Shown piece by piece: positions 38,076-47,956 of a stretch of 64,000 nucleotides of DNA. The DNA lies in contig CACWPM010000008.1 of assembly GCA_902762795.1 (NCBI GenBank), positions 1 to 64,000 of the forward strand. The letters are read 5' to 3'. The stretch comes from Fibrobacter succinogenes. Its GTDB lineage: Bacteria; Fibrobacterota; Fibrobacteria; Fibrobacterales; Fibrobacteraceae. The notes beneath the pieces are model-generated. The model was not told the origin of the DNA. It saw only the letters and a program-made list of their open reading frames with translations, and made no database searches. Position 1 is the first letter of the stretch; each line of letters starts with the position of its first letter. The position numbers and the translations under genes were made by a program.

Positions 38076-39926
38076 ATGCTTGACTACATCATCCCCTATC
38101 TGACCCGCACATTCGCATTTGACCCGAACTCCCCGTTACTTTTCACCCAGTTCTACTTCTGGGGATTCTTCGCGGTCGTATTCGCCATATTCTCACTCGT
38201 ACACAGCAAGCTTCTGCTCCGCAACGCGTTCCTGTTCGCAACCAGCTTGTTCTTCTATTACAAGACGAGCGGCAGCTACGTGTGCATCCTCATCTTCTGC
38301 GTGATAGCGAACTTCTTCATCGGCAAATGGATCGAAAAGTCCGAGGTCAAGTGGAAAAAGAAACTTTTGATGATTATAGTCGTGATTATCGACTTGTTAG
38401 TGCTCTGCTATTACAAATACTCTTACTTCTTCCTGGATGCGCTTTACGACTTTACCGGCATTGAACTCCACGTGTACAACTTCTTTGCAGCCGCAAGCAA
38501 CGCGATGTTCAATACGCACTCGCTCGTCGATACGATTATACTCCCGGTGGGTATCTCGTTCTTCACGTTCCAGGCGATGAGCTACTGCATCGACATTTAC
38601 CGCGGTAAGATCAAGGCCGTCGATAACATTCTAAACTTCGGCTTTTACCTTTCGTTTTTCCCGCAACTCGTGGCGGGCCCGATTGTGCGTGCAGACAAGT
38701 TCGTGCCGCAGCTCTACAAGCCGTATTTCCTCCCCCGCCGCGCATTCGGCATGGCAGTGTTCTGGATTTTGAACGGCCTTGCCAAGAAGATTATCTTGAG
38801 CGACTACCTCGCCACAAACTTTGTGGACCGCGTTTTCGACACACCGCTCCTGTTTACCGGCCTTGAAAACCTCATCGCGCTTTTCGCTTATTCGTTACAG
38901 GTTTACGCCGACTTCTCGGGTTACACGGATATCGCTATTGGCGTTGCGCTTTTGATGGGCTTCCGCTTGCCGCAAAACTTCAACAGCCCGTACAAGGCAA
39001 AGAGCCCAACCGAATTCTGGCGCCGTTGGCACATTTCGCTTTCTAGCTGGTGGCGCGATTACTTGTACATTCCTCTTGGCGGTAACAGAAACGCAACCGT
39101 CGGCACGTTCTTCTGGATGGGCTTCTTGAGCCTTGTGGCAATACTCCTTTCGGGTAGCATGTGGGTAGGCATTTCGCTCGGCGTGTTCTTCCTCTACATT
39201 GCGATTTTCGCATACTTCAAGCCGGAATCCCGCAAGACGATTACCACGAACATGAACGCCATGGCAACGCAGATTGTTGGCGGTTGGTGGCATGGCGCAA
39301 GCTGGAACTTCATCATCTGGGGCGGCTTGAACGGCTTTGGCCAGGTGTTCAATAAGCTCTGGGTCAAGCGCAGCGCAACCGTCCGCGCATCGATTGCACT
39401 CGGGTTCTTTGCTCTGAGTGCCATTCTCTACAAGCATTACACGATTCCTATATGCGCAATTACCGCCGTGTGGTTCGGCGTGCTCTTCGTGGGCATCTAC
39501 TCGACAATCATTTACCACTTGTTCTGCAACAAAGCTTTACCATGGTTAACGACCGCATGGAATGTGACTCTCACGTTCGTGTTCATCACGTTCACGCGCC
39601 TCTTCTTCCGCGCAGGCTCGAACCTCGACCCGGCAGAAGCAAACGAAGTCGCGTGGAATACGGCAAAGAACATGGTGCACCAGATGGGTACCGCTTGGCG
39701 CTGGGATACAATTTACCCCATCGCAATGGAACATATCAACATTATTCTCGTGTTTATCGCAGGCATGCTTATCCACTGGATTCCGAAGCGCGTGAAGTCC
39801 CGCTACCGCATCACGTTTGCATCGCTCCCAATTCCGGCGATGGTGGCGGCGACGGCGTTCATCATCTTCGTAATTTACCAGTTCATGAGCGCAGATAGCT
39901 GCCCGTTCATTTATTTCCAATTCTAG
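38076..39926 (+). CDS. MBOAT-family O-acyltransferase (AlgI/PatA-like)
   Basis: A 616-residue multi-spanning membrane protein, longer than the ~470-520 usual for AlgI. Family landmarks are FPQLVAGPIVRAD, YADFSGYTDIAIG, the FWRRWHISLSSWWRDYLYIPLGG block with one conserved His, and the second catalytic His in WWHGASWNFIIWGGLNG. It is predicted to pass acyl groups across the inner membrane to the two upstream SGNH proteins. A 27-base gap and the same strand place all three in one operon, closed by a strong terminator. Confidence 0.93.
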   Translation: MLDYIIPYLTRTFAFDPNSPLLFTQFYFWGFFAVVFAIFSLVHSKLLLRNAFLFATSLFFYYKTSGSYVCILIFCVIANFFIGKWIEKSEVKWKKKLLMIIVVIIDLLVLCYYKYSYFFLDALYDFTGIELHVYNFFAAASNAMFNTHSLVDTIILPVGISFFTFQAMSYCIDIYRGKIKAVDNILNFGFYLSFFPQLVAGPIVRADKFVPQLYKPYFLPRRAFGMAVFWILNGLAKKIILSDYLATNFVDRVFDTPLLFTGLENLIALFAYSLQVYADFSGYTDIAIGVALLMGFRLPQNFNSPYKAKSPTEFWRRWHISLSSWWRDYLYIPLGGNRNATVGTFFWMGFLSLVAILLSGSMWVGISLGVFFLYIAIFAYFKPESRKTITTNMNAMATQIVGGWWHGASWNFIIWGGLNGFGQVFNKLWVKRSATVRASIALGFFALSAILYKHYTIPICAITAVWFGVLFVGIYSTIIYHLFCNKALPWLTTAWNVTLTFVFITFTRLFFRAGSNLDPAEANEVAWNTAKNMVHQMGTAWRWDTIYPIAMEHINIILVFIAGMLIHWIPKRVKSRYRITFASLPIPAMVAATAFIIFVIYQFMSADSCPFIYFQF

Positions 39927-39971
39927 CGGCTGCCGCAGTAGAAAGTAGACTGGTTAGGGGTAGACAAAAGG

Positions 39972-39998
39972 GGCGTGCAAAGCACGCCTTTTTCTTTT
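39972..39998 (+). terminator. Terminator of the acyltransferase operon
   Basis: A 7-bp perfect stem GGCGTGC/GCACGCC with a 3-base loop is followed by TTTTTCTTTT, 45 bases after the MBOAT stop. Confidence 0.92.
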
Positions 39999-40078
39999 AG
40001 TCAAAACAAGACTCCCGCCAAAGTAAAGAGTCCCATTCTTTTTAAGTAAGGAACACAAATTAGATTCCTTTATCTATA

Positions 40079-40108
40079 ACAAAAAGCACCCTGCCGCAAA
40101 GCAAGGTG
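40079..40108 (-). terminator. Terminator of adk
   Basis: On the minus strand CACCTTGC, a 6-base loop and GCAGGGTG (one T-G pair) are followed by CTTTTTGTT. It lies 28 bases past the adk stop. Confidence 0.75.
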
Positions 40109-40135
40109 TAATCTGAACAAAGTTCAATGAACGGA

Positions 40136-40732
40136 TTAAGCGTTCTTCGTGAAGTCCACGTATGCCTTGAGCACGTCGAGGAAGACTTCGTCCGGAGTGT
40201 TGTCGCCAACGATGTGGCTGATGATCTTCGGATCGTACTTTTCGAGAACCTTAGCGGTGGATTCCTTGTAAACCTTGAGACGGTTCTTGATGACGTTTTC
40301 GTCAGCGTCGTCCTTACGGCCTTCGATTTTGGCGCGGTTGAGGAGGCGGGCAACGATCGTAGCTTCGTCCTTGATGTCGAGAACGAAGATGTGCTTCACG
40401 TCGACAATCGGCTTGATGAGATCGACCTGAGCAACCGTGCGAGGAATACCGTCGAGGAGGAGGGTGTCCTTTTCCGGATTGAGCTTGTTCGTGTTCACGA
40501 GACCTTCGACAAAGCGGCCGAAAATTTCAACGGTAGCTTCGTCCGGGACGAGGAGGCCCTTGCTGGAGTAAGAAGCAAGGAGCTTGCCGGATTCGCTAGA
40601 CGGAGCGATGCCACGGAAAATGTCACCCGTGGAGAGGTGCTTGAGAGCGGTCGTTGCAGCGAGCTTTGCGCCCACAGTGCCCTTGCCAGAACCCGGAGCA
40701 CCGAAGATAAGAACAGCAGAAATCTGAGACAT
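40136..40732 (-). CDS. adk: Adenylate kinase
   Basis: A 198-residue nucleoside monophosphate kinase. The P-loop is GAPGSGKGT at residues 11-19, the AMP-binding segment is LSTGDIFR, the LLDGIPRT segment is near residue 93, and the LID region is short (NRAKIEGRKDDADENVIKNRL), without the zinc-binding form. It balances ATP, ADP and AMP. It is a single gene with its own terminator. Confidence 0.93.
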   Translation of the reverse strand: MSQISAVLIFGAPGSGKGTVGAKLAATTALKHLSTGDIFRGIAPSSESGKLLASYSSKGLLVPDEATVEIFGRFVEGLVNTNKLNPEKDTLLLDGIPRTVAQVDLIKPIVDVKHIFVLDIKDEATIVARLLNRAKIEGRKDDADENVIKNRLKVYKESTAKVLEKYDPKIISHIVGDNTPDEVFLDVLKAYVDFTKNA

Positions 40733-40784
40733 TTATAACCTCATAGGTTGATTGTTAAAATTCCGAGGCAAATATAGAATTTTT

Positions 40785-41073
40785 AGAACTTAGAGCTTAG
40801 AGCTTAGAACTTAGAAAAAGATGATTTTCAGCTATGTGCTATGGGGTTTAGTTGGTAGTGCTTAGGGACGTCATCCTGAAGCCTGTAGGGCTGAAGGATC
40901 CAGTGAAGGAATGGGCTATTGTAATAAGAAATGCCCAAAGTCTTGCAAAGCAAGGCGACCTCATAGCCCAAAGCGAAGCGTGCTCAAAGGAGCTTTAGCT
41001 CCGTGCTCATAGCCCAGAGGCACAACGTGCCGACCTCAGAGCGAGTTTACGAGCGTGCTCATAGCCCCAAGCT
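40785..41073. repeat. Intergenic repeat cluster between adk and clpC
   Basis: From left to right: tandem 9-base copies of AGAGCTTAG-type sequence at 40785-40814, a GTCATCCTGAAG...GAAGGATCCAGT element at about 40870-40907, and two members of the CTCATAGCCC hairpin family, with stems GGAGC/GCTCC and GGCAC/GTGCC, in 40960-41073. No gene is seen. The last repeat runs up to the clpC stop. Confidence 0.7.
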
Positions 41074-43587
41074 CTACGACTTGATTTTCTCGCACTTGAA
41101 GGACAGCTTCCCGTTTTCGACATCTACAGTAATCGTGGAAAAATCGGTCATCGTTCCGAGCAAAAGACCCTCGGCGATTTCGTCTTCGACCAAATTCTGG
41201 ATAGAGCGGCGAATCGGGCGCGCACCTAAAGAAGAATCGTAATTGTGATTGACAATAAATTCCTTGGCATTCTGGCTCATTTCCAAGAGAATTCCACGAT
41301 CGGAAAGGTTCTTCTGCAAGAACCCCATCTGGATATCCACGACAGAAACGAGATCATGCTTAGAAAGGGCCCGGAACACAATCTGTTCATCCACACGGTT
41401 CAAAAATTCCGGCGAAAACACGCGCTTGACTTCTTCGCGAATAGCCGTTTCCATGCGTTCGTAATCATCCGTCTCGCCCATCTTGGTAAAGCCCATGCCA
41501 CTGCTATGGCGGACCTCGCGGGCGCCGGCGTTACTCGTCATGATGATAATCGTATTCTTGAAGTTGATTTTGCGGCCATAGCTATCGGTCAAAATGCCAT
41601 CGTCCAAAATCTGCAAAAGCAAGTTGTAAATGTCCGGATGCGCTTTTTCGATTTCATCCAAAAGCACAACAGAATACGGATGCTTGCGCACCTTTTCGCT
41701 GAGCTGACCCCCGCCATCTTCAAAGCCCACGTATCCCGGAGGCGCTCCAATCAAGCGGCTCACGCTATGCTTTTCCATATATTCGCTCATGTCGATACGT
41801 ACAAGCGAGTCCTCGCTACCGAAAAGTTCTCGACAAAGCACCTTCGCCAGTTCCGTCTTGCCAACCCCCGTCGGTCCAAGGAACAAGAAACTTCCCATCG
41901 GACGCTTGTTGTTACGAATGCCTGCACGACTGCGGCGGATGGATTTTACAATCGCATCGACAGCCGAATCCTGGCCGATTACGCGTTGCTTGATTTCGTC
42001 GCCGAGGTGGATGAGCTTTTGCGCTTCTTCGCCTCCCAGCCTGCGGACCGGAATTCCCGTCATCTTGCTGATAACATCACGGATAACATTTTCATCGACA
42101 ATAGGAGTTTCTGTCTCTTCGTTTTGCAGTTGCTTTTTACGTTCAGCAATGCTGTTCTGCAATTCTTCTTCGCGGGCACGAAATTCAGCGGCTGAACCGT
42201 AATCCTGATTAGCGACAGCTTCTTCCTTTTTCTGGAGACATTCGGCAAGTTCATCTTCCATATTCTGCAAATCTTGCGGAATCTTGATGGAATTGAGACG
42301 CACGCGCGCACCCGCTTCGTCGAGCACGTCAATCGCCTTGTCTGGCAAGAATCTTTCGTTAATATAGCGTTCGCCCAACTCTACTGCGGCTCGCACGGCA
42401 TCCGGCGTGTAATGCACATTATGATGTTGTTCATACTTCGGGCGGAGTCCATCAAGAATTTGTATAGAATCTTCAACCGTCGGCGGATTCACGACAATCG
42501 TCTGGAAACGGCGTTCGAGCGCGGCATCCTTTTCGATATACTTGCGGTATTCATCAAATGTCGTGGCGCCAATGCACTGGAGTTCACCACGCGCAAGAGC
42601 GGGCTTAAAGATGTTAGATGCATCGAGGCTGCCTTCGGAACCGCCTGCGCCCACAATCGTATGAAGTTCGTCAATAAAGAGAATCACGGAATTGCCAACA
42701 CGCTGGAGTTCCATGATGAGGCCCTTTACGCGTTCTTCAAACTGACCGCGATACTTTGTACCAGCAACCATAGCAGCCACATCAAGCGTCACAACGCGCT
42801 TGTTCGCAAGCAAATCAGGAATCTTGCGTTGCACAATTTTCTGCGCAAGCCCTTCGATAATCGCAGTCTTACCCACGCCCGGTTCACCAATGAGCGCCGG
42901 ATTGTTCTTTTTGCGGCGGCAAAGAATTTGTATCAAGCGTTCAATTTCTTCTTCACGACCGATAATCGGGTCGAGCTTTCCTGCGCGGGCCATAGCCGTC
43001 AAATCGCGACCGAAATGTTCGAGAATCGGAGTCTTGGAACGAGACGGAGAAGCTTGACGCGTTTGCGCATAACGTTCACGCGGTTCATCATCAGGCTGGC
43101 TATCATCCAATGGCTGACCATCGGCCTGACGCTTGATCTGCATCAGCATTTCCTGGTAGTTTTCAAACGTAACATTGTACGTCGAAAGCGTTGCCGCCGC
43201 CGGAGAATCAGTCTGCTGCAAAATCGCAAGCATCAAATGCTCAGGGCCAATGAACTGGACACCCTCTTCTTTGGCAATCTTAGCGGCATTGTAAAGCACA
43301 GCCTTGCACTGCGCCGTAAACGTCAAAAGACCGCCGTGAGCATCGCCACCGACCGTCATGAGGCCGCCGCTCGTACTAAGCGCGCGCTGGATGGTTTCGC
43401 TGAGTTCCGTCAAGTTGACTTTCAGCGCTTTCAAAGTCTCGGACGCAAAACCAGAATCCTCGCGGACGAGTCCGAACAAAAGATGTTCTACTGTAACGCA
43501 GTCGCTCCCTAAATTGCGGGCCGCAATACGTGCCGCCTGCAGCGCTGCTTTTGCCTTAGCCGAAAAAATACCGTTGATATCTGCCAT
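41074..43587 (-). CDS. clpC: ATP-dependent Clp protease ATPase subunit ClpC
   Basis: An 837-residue Hsp100 ATPase that unfolds proteins for ClpP. It has the double Clp-N domain (about 1-145), AAA module 1 with GEPGVGKT, a middle UVR-type coiled segment (about 430-470) and AAA module 2 with [15 protein letters not shown] and a [13 protein letters not shown] Walker B. The UVR segment and length identify ClpC rather than ClpA or ClpB. ClpP is not in this window. It is a single gene, flanked by repeats on both sides. Confidence 0.95.
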   Translation of the reverse strand: MADINGIFSAKAKAALQAARIAARNLGSDCVTVEHLLFGLVREDSGFASETLKALKVNLTELSETIQRALSTSGGLMTVGGDAHGGLLTFTAQCKAVLYNAAKIAKEEGVQFIGPEHLMLAILQQTDSPAAATLSTYNVTFENYQEMLMQIKRQADGQPLDDSQPDDEPRERYAQTRQASPSRSKTPILEHFGRDLTAMARAGKLDPIIGREEEIERLIQILCRRKKNNPALIGEPGVGKTAIIEGLAQKIVQRKIPDLLANKRVVTLDVAAMVAGTKYRGQFEERVKGLIMELQRVGNSVILFIDELHTIVGAGGSEGSLDASNIFKPALARGELQCIGATTFDEYRKYIEKDAALERRFQTIVVNPPTVEDSIQILDGLRPKYEQHHNVHYTPDAVRAAVELGERYINERFLPDKAIDVLDEAGARVRLNSIKIPQDLQNMEDELAECLQKKEEAVANQDYGSAAEFRAREEELQNSIAERKKQLQNEETETPIVDENVIRDVISKMTGIPVRRLGGEEAQKLIHLGDEIKQRVIGQDSAVDAIVKSIRRSRAGIRNNKRPMGSFLFLGPTGVGKTELAKVLCRELFGSEDSLVRIDMSEYMEKHSVSRLIGAPPGYVGFEDGGGQLSEKVRKHPYSVVLLDEIEKAHPDIYNLLLQILDDGILTDSYGRKINFKNTIIIMTSNAGAREVRHSSGMGFTKMGETDDYERMETAIREEVKRVFSPEFLNRVDEQIVFRALSKHDLVSVVDIQMGFLQKNLSDRGILLEMSQNAKEFIVNHNYDSSLGARPIRRSIQNLVEDEIAEGLLLGTMTDFSTITVDVENGKLSFKCEKIKS

Positions 43588-43589
43588 AG

Positions 43590-43745
43590 TTAGGTTATAG
43601 GTTGTAGGTTATGATTAGACGAAAGACCGCTTCGCTGGTAGACGAGAGACGAAAGAGTAATAATCGTGGCGTAGCCACCTTATGTTGATAAATATAATGC
43701 ATTCTCTCGTCTTTCGTCTGTAGGACCGTAGGTCCGTTCTTTCGT
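43590..43745. repeat. TAGGT heptamers and GACGAAAGA inverted repeats
   Basis: TAGGTTATAGGTTGTAGGTTA-type low-complexity sequence is followed by GACGAGAGACGAAAGAG. About 60 bases later its inverted form (CTCTCGTCTTTCGTC) appears, then a small GGACC/GGTCC hairpin. The same GACGAGAGACGAAAGA string is found after the carboxylase gene at about 9540. Confidence 0.55.
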
Positions 43746-44423
43746 CTACTGTATCACTCCGCCGTGCATCACGACTCTGCGTTTTGCAAAACTAGCCAAT
43801 TTTTCGTCATGCGTCACAATCAAGAAAGCCTGATGGAACTTTTCATTGAGTTCGCCAAAAAGTTCGTTCAATTTCGCCGAATTCGCCTCGTCCAGGTTGC
43901 CGCTCGGTTCATCCGCAAACACAAGAGACGGGTTGTTCATGAGCGCACGTGCGATCGCAATACGCTGGCGTTCGCCGCCCGAAAGTTCACGCGGCAAATG
44001 CTTGAGGCGTTCCTTGAGCCCGACCGTTTCCAAGAGCATTTCTGCACGCTCGCGACATTCCTTTTCGGGAGTCCCGAGAATGCGGCCCGGCACGCAAACG
44101 TTTTCAAGTGCTGTAAATTCCGTAAGCAAGTGATGGAACTGGAACACAAACCCCACATGCGAGCGGTGATACATGTCACGCTCTTCGCTATTGAACTTGC
44201 TAAGCGGCTTGCCCTTGAACAAAATCTCGCCCGAAGTCGGCGTATCGAGCATTCCGACCAAATTCAAGAACGTTGATTTGCCAGAGCCCGACGAACCCGT
44301 GAGCGCCACAAGTTCGCCCGCATCCATCGAAAAATTCACGCCCTTGAGGATTTCAAGTTCTTCACCCGTCTCGGAGAAAGCCCTGCGAAGGTTTACAGTT
44401 TTCAATAGAGGTTCTAATTCCAT
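43746..44423 (-). CDS. lolD: Lipoprotein-releasing ABC transporter ATPase
   Basis: A 225-residue ABC ATPase of the LolD/MacB type. Walker A GSSGSGKST is near residue 42, the Q-loop region is FQFHHLL, the signature is LSGGERQRIAIARAL and Walker B is LVFADEPSGNLD. It powers extraction of lipoproteins from the inner membrane. It follows the permease gene on the same strand, separated by a 189-base repeat-filled gap. Confidence 0.92.
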   Translation of the reverse strand: MELEPLLKTVNLRRAFSETGEELEILKGVNFSMDAGELVALTGSSGSGKSTFLNLVGMLDTPTSGEILFKGKPLSKFNSEERDMYHRSHVGFVFQFHHLLTEFTALENVCVPGRILGTPEKECRERAEMLLETVGLKERLKHLPRELSGGERQRIAIARALMNNPSLVFADEPSGNLDEANSAKLNELFGELNEKFHQAFLIVTHDEKLASFAKRRVVMHGGVIQ

Positions 44424-44450
44424 AATTTGACCTCACCTTTTCTTTCACCT

Positions 44451-44612
44451 TTTAGGTATGAGCACGGACCTTCGGTCCTTTGGGGTATGGGCTCGTGCCT
44501 ACGGCACTCTGAGGTAAAAATGTTATATACAAAATCACGAACCTCAAAGCGAAGCGAGCTCAAAGGGGCTTTAGCCCCGACCTCATAGCCCATAGCGAGC
44601 CTGCGAGCGTTC
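44451..44612. repeat. CTCATAGCCC/GGTATGGGC hairpin repeats between lolC/E and lolD
   Basis: Small hairpins with different stems share the same flanks: GGACC/GGTCC and GTGCC/GGCAC around 44460-44510, and GGGGC/GCCCC near 44564-44577. They are joined by CTTTGGGGTATGGGCT or its complement. Other members occur at 40960-41073, 45861-45910, 46256-46315, 54880-54915 and 55140-55240. Confidence 0.7.
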
Positions 44613-45860
44613 TTATTCATGTCTAATCGCTCCCACGGGATCCAAGCGGCTTGCTTTCCATGCCGGCAAAAGCGTTGCGGACACGCACAAAACAATACCA
44701 ATTACAAAAATCAAAATCACGTCAATTGCATGCACCGAAATCGGGAAATACGGAATCACGTACACATCGCCCGGCAACTTGATGAAATGGTAAGCCTCTT
44801 GCAGTTTGCACAAGATAAGCCCAATCGAGCCACCCACAACAGTGCCGCCCACGCCAATGAAACTGCCCATCAGCATGAACACACGCATGATGCCCGCCTT
44901 GCTAAAGCCCATGCTACGCAAGATGCCAATTTCCTTTGTCTTGTCAATCACGACCATGATGAGCGAACTGATGATGTTGAACGCCGCGACCAGAATAATC
45001 AGGCAGATCACCGCCGCCACAATGAACTTTTCGTAATTCATCCACTTGAGAAGCGTGATATTCTTGGACTTCCAATCCATCCCGTAGTACGGATAAGAGA
45101 GCCAAGTAGCCATGCTATCGACCGCCTCGCCCGCTTTCCAGTGATCCTTGATGCGGAACTGGATGCCGGTCACGGTGTTCCCCATGCCAAGCAACTTCTG
45201 CAAATCCGAGATGCCAACATACGCAAGGTTACCATCGTACTCGTAAGTGCCCGTCTCGAAGATGCCGCTCACCACGCACATCATCATCTTCGGACCACCC
45301 GCAGACATCGCCTCGTCTGGACTCTGGAACGTCTGCAACACGAGTTTGTCACCAACGACAACGCGCAAACGCGCTGCAAGCCCAGTCCCGAGAATAACAC
45401 CCGGACGGCGTTTGCCACCCATGTCTTCAAGACTGTCGACCGAGTATTCTCCCCACTTGATGTACTTGTGGATGTCCGTCACGCCCTTCGCCGTCGCCGG
45501 ATCAATGCCGTAAATGACAATGCCATCGTTCACCTTCTTGGAGCTGATGCCCACCTTGTAAACGATAAACGGCGACGAAGCAACAACGTCAGGCACGCGC
45601 TTTTGCACCTCCTGCGTGAGGCTATCGTACGGACCAATCGGATTGCCATTGTACGCCATCAGTTCAAAGTGAGCATCCTTCCCAATCATCTGGGCCGTGA
45701 CCTCTTCTTCGAAACCGTTGACCGCCGCAAGCGCCACCACCAGCGCAAACACGCCAATGGAAACACCAAGCATACTGAAAATACCAATAAGCGAAACAAA
45801 GAGACTCTTCCGTTGAGCCCCCAAATAACGCCAAGCGATGAGAAGTTCGAGTTTGTTCAT
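44613..45860 (-). CDS. Lipoprotein-releasing system permease (LolC/LolE family)
   Basis: A 415-residue membrane protein with one N-terminal transmembrane segment, a large periplasmic domain (about 50-270) and three C-terminal segments, the standard LolC/E topology. The opening LLIAWRYLGAQRKSLFVSLI and the segment DKTKEIGILRSMGFS are typical. Only one permease gene is present, so the transporter may use a homodimer as in single-permease (LolF-like) systems. Its ATG overlaps the stop of the upstream four-helix-bundle gene (ATGA), so translation is coupled. Confidence 0.92.
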   Translation of the reverse strand: MNKLELLIAWRYLGAQRKSLFVSLIGIFSMLGVSIGVFALVVALAAVNGFEEEVTAQMIGKDAHFELMAYNGNPIGPYDSLTQEVQKRVPDVVASSPFIVYKVGISSKKVNDGIVIYGIDPATAKGVTDIHKYIKWGEYSVDSLEDMGGKRRPGVILGTGLAARLRVVVGDKLVLQTFQSPDEAMSAGGPKMMMCVVSGIFETGTYEYDGNLAYVGISDLQKLLGMGNTVTGIQFRIKDHWKAGEAVDSMATWLSYPYYGMDWKSKNITLLKWMNYEKFIVAAVICLIILVAAFNIISSLIMVVIDKTKEIGILRSMGFSKAGIMRVFMLMGSFIGVGGTVVGGSIGLILCKLQEAYHFIKLPGDVYVIPYFPISVHAIDVILIFVIGIVLCVSATLLPAWKASRLDPVGAIRHE

Positions 45861-46249
45861 TTTGGGGTATGGGGTCGTGCCTTCGGCACTTTGGGGTATG
45901 GGCTATGGGCAATAAAAGTTGTCATCATTTTTCTAATCATCACAACTTTCGAACTAAGTTTTTCAAAACAGACATCATCTATATAATTCAAATCATGAGC
46001 TAACTGCAATTGATATTCTACTTCAGAAGATGAACCAATTGCAATCTGCAAGAACTGGTTGAATTCAGCTTGAGTTTTTCGACCACAGCCCTCAGCTATA
46101 TTTGTAGGGATAGAAGCAGAAGCCCTTCGTATCTGAGATGTCAAGCCATAGAGTTCTTCTCGAGGAAAACATTTTCCAGTAACTTGATAAATGTCCAGAG
46201 TCAAAGAATGCCCCTGGTTCCAAATCTCAAGTGATCGAAAATCTCTCAT
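45857..46249 (-). CDS. Four-helix-bundle protein (S23/IVP family) with a repeat-derived tail
   Basis: A 130-residue member of the four-helix-bundle family first known from 23S rRNA intervening sequences, here between lysS and the lol genes. Typical segments are FRSLEIWNQG, SQIRRASASIPTNIAEGCGR and EFNQFLQIAIGSSSEVEYQL. The last ~17 residues (SPYPKVPKARPHTPK) are encoded by the dispersed GGTATGGGC hairpin repeat at 45861-45910. The repeat therefore supplies the C-terminus and overlaps the lol permease start. Its cellular role is unknown. Confidence 0.85.
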   Translation of the reverse strand: MRDFRSLEIWNQGHSLTLDIYQVTGKCFPREELYGLTSQIRRASASIPTNIAEGCGRKTQAEFNQFLQIAIGSSSEVEYQLQLAHDLNYIDDVCFEKLSSKVVMIRKMMTTFIAHSPYPKVPKARPHTPK

Positions 46250-46255
46250 AGCATA

Positions 46256-46315
46256 ACCTCAAAGCGAAGCGCCCCCAAAGGGGCTAAGCCCCGACCTCAT
46301 AGCCCATAGCTAAAC
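46256..46315. repeat. CTCATAGCCC hairpin repeat between lysS and the four-helix-bundle gene
   Basis: The order is AACCTCAAAGCGAAGCGCC, a GGGGC/GCCCC hairpin and GACCTCATAGCCCATAG, nearly matching the copy near 44540-44600. It fills the gap between the two minus-strand genes. Confidence 0.65.
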
Positions 46316-46329
46316 GCCCGTTCTCTCGT

Positions 46330-47835
46330 CTAAACTTCCGGCTTCATGAGCGGGAAGAGCTGCACGTCGCGGATGGTCTGCTGGTTCGTGAGGAGCATGA
46401 CCATGCGGTCGATGCCGAAGCCCACGCCACCCGTCGGCGGCAGGCCAGATTCGATAGCATGCATGAAGTTTTCGTCCATCGGGTGCGTTTCACCTTCGCC
46501 ACCGCGGCCACGGCGGACCTGATCTTCCAAAAGTTCGCGCTGACGGATTGGGTCGTTAAGTTCGGTGTAAGCGTTACCAAGTTCCCAGCCGTTGGCATAC
46601 GGTTCAAACTGTTCGATAAGGCCTTCGATTGTGCGGTGCTTCTTGCAGAGCGGAGTGCTTTCCGTCGGCATGTCCTTGATGAACGTCGGCTGGATGAGCT
46701 TGTCTTCAACAGTGAGTTCGAAGAGTTCCAAGATGCCACGACCGCGAGAGAATTCGCCATCAAGATGACCGCCGAGTTCTTCCATCTTGGCCTTGATTTC
46801 GTCGTCGCTCATTTCGTTGACCTTGAGGCCGCCGAACTTTTCAATGGCTTCAATCATGCTGTAGCGCGGCCACGGGGCCTTGAAGTCGATTTCCTTGCCC
46901 TGATACTGAATCTTCGTTGTGCCGTTTGCTGCAATGCAAGCGCGTTCGTAGATGTTTTCGAAGTGCACCATCATGTCGTTGTAGTCGGCATAAGCTTCGT
47001 AGAATTCGAGGCCAGTGAATTCCGGGCTGTGCGTGCGGTCCATGCCTTCGTTGCGGAAGTTCTTCGAGAATTCAAAGACCTTTTCCATGCCGCCCACGAT
47101 GCAGCGCTTGAGATAAAGTTCCGGAGCGACGCGCAAGTAAAGCGTCATGTCGCAAGCGTTGTGGTGCGTGGTAAACGGACGAGCGTTCGCGCCACCGTAA
47201 ATCGGCTGGAGCGTCGGCGTTTCCACTTCGATGAATCCCTTTTCAATCAGGTATTCGCGGATAGCCTGCATGATCTTGGAACGCTTGATGAAGACTTCCT
47301 TCACGTCGTCGTTCAAAGCCATGTCGATATAGCGCTGACGGTAGCGGGTATCCACGTCGGCAAATTCGTTGAACACAACCTTGTTGCCGTTTTCGTCAAT
47401 CTTTTCCTTAGCGACCGGAAGCGGGCGCACAGCCTTCGAAAGCATCGTCACCTTTTCGGCACGCACAGAGTATTCACCGCTCTGCGTTTCGAACATCGTA
47501 CCGTTCACACCGATGAAGTCACCGAGGTCGGTCATCTTCACAATTTCGTAGTTTGCCTCGCCCACTTCGTCACGGGCAACCACAACCTGCAAGCGACCAT
47601 AGCGGTCCTTGAGGTGCATAAAGCACATCTTGCCCTTGCGATTGAAACGCACCACGCGGCCGGCAAATGCAACCGGTTCCTTAGAAGCCATCAAAGCTTC
47701 CTTATTTTCCTTCAAAACCTTGGAATCATGGGTCCTGTTAAACTTGTGAGGATAAGCCTCTACACCCATTTCCTTGAACTTGTCGAGCTTTGCCAAGCGA
47801 GCCTGCACCTGGTCATTCATATCTTGCATTGCCAT
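46330..47835 (-). CDS. lysS: Lysyl-tRNA synthetase (class II)
   Basis: A 501-residue class II synthetase that charges tRNA-Lys. The N-terminal OB-fold anticodon domain (about 55-150) contains GRVVRFNRKGKMCFMHLKD. Motif 2 is in FRNEGMDRTHSPEFT and motif 3 in GVGFGIDRMVMLLTN near the end. The ATG is preceded by a GAGGT site. It probably leads an operon with the four-helix-bundle and lol genes downstream on the same strand. Confidence 0.96.
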   Translation of the reverse strand: MAMQDMNDQVQARLAKLDKFKEMGVEAYPHKFNRTHDSKVLKENKEALMASKEPVAFAGRVVRFNRKGKMCFMHLKDRYGRLQVVVARDEVGEANYEIVKMTDLGDFIGVNGTMFETQSGEYSVRAEKVTMLSKAVRPLPVAKEKIDENGNKVVFNEFADVDTRYRQRYIDMALNDDVKEVFIKRSKIMQAIREYLIEKGFIEVETPTLQPIYGGANARPFTTHHNACDMTLYLRVAPELYLKRCIVGGMEKVFEFSKNFRNEGMDRTHSPEFTGLEFYEAYADYNDMMVHFENIYERACIAANGTTKIQYQGKEIDFKAPWPRYSMIEAIEKFGGLKVNEMSDDEIKAKMEELGGHLDGEFSRGRGILELFELTVEDKLIQPTFIKDMPTESTPLCKKHRTIEGLIEQFEPYANGWELGNAYTELNDPIRQRELLEDQVRRGRGGEGETHPMDENFMHAIESGLPPTGGVGFGIDRMVMLLTNQQTIRDVQLFPLMKPEV

Positions 47836-47956
47836 ATTATTTTACCTCGTGAATATATCACGTCTTAAATTTGAACGCGGTAAAGATAGCTTTTTAGCAG
47901 ACAGTAGGAAGTAGGAAGTAGGAAGTTTGCGACCATAAAAAAGAACAGACAGGCCC

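Noticed and set aside
44414-44701. 95-codon frame on the minus strand between lolD and the lol permease
   Set aside because: It is made of hairpin repeats and the out-of-frame end of the permease gene.
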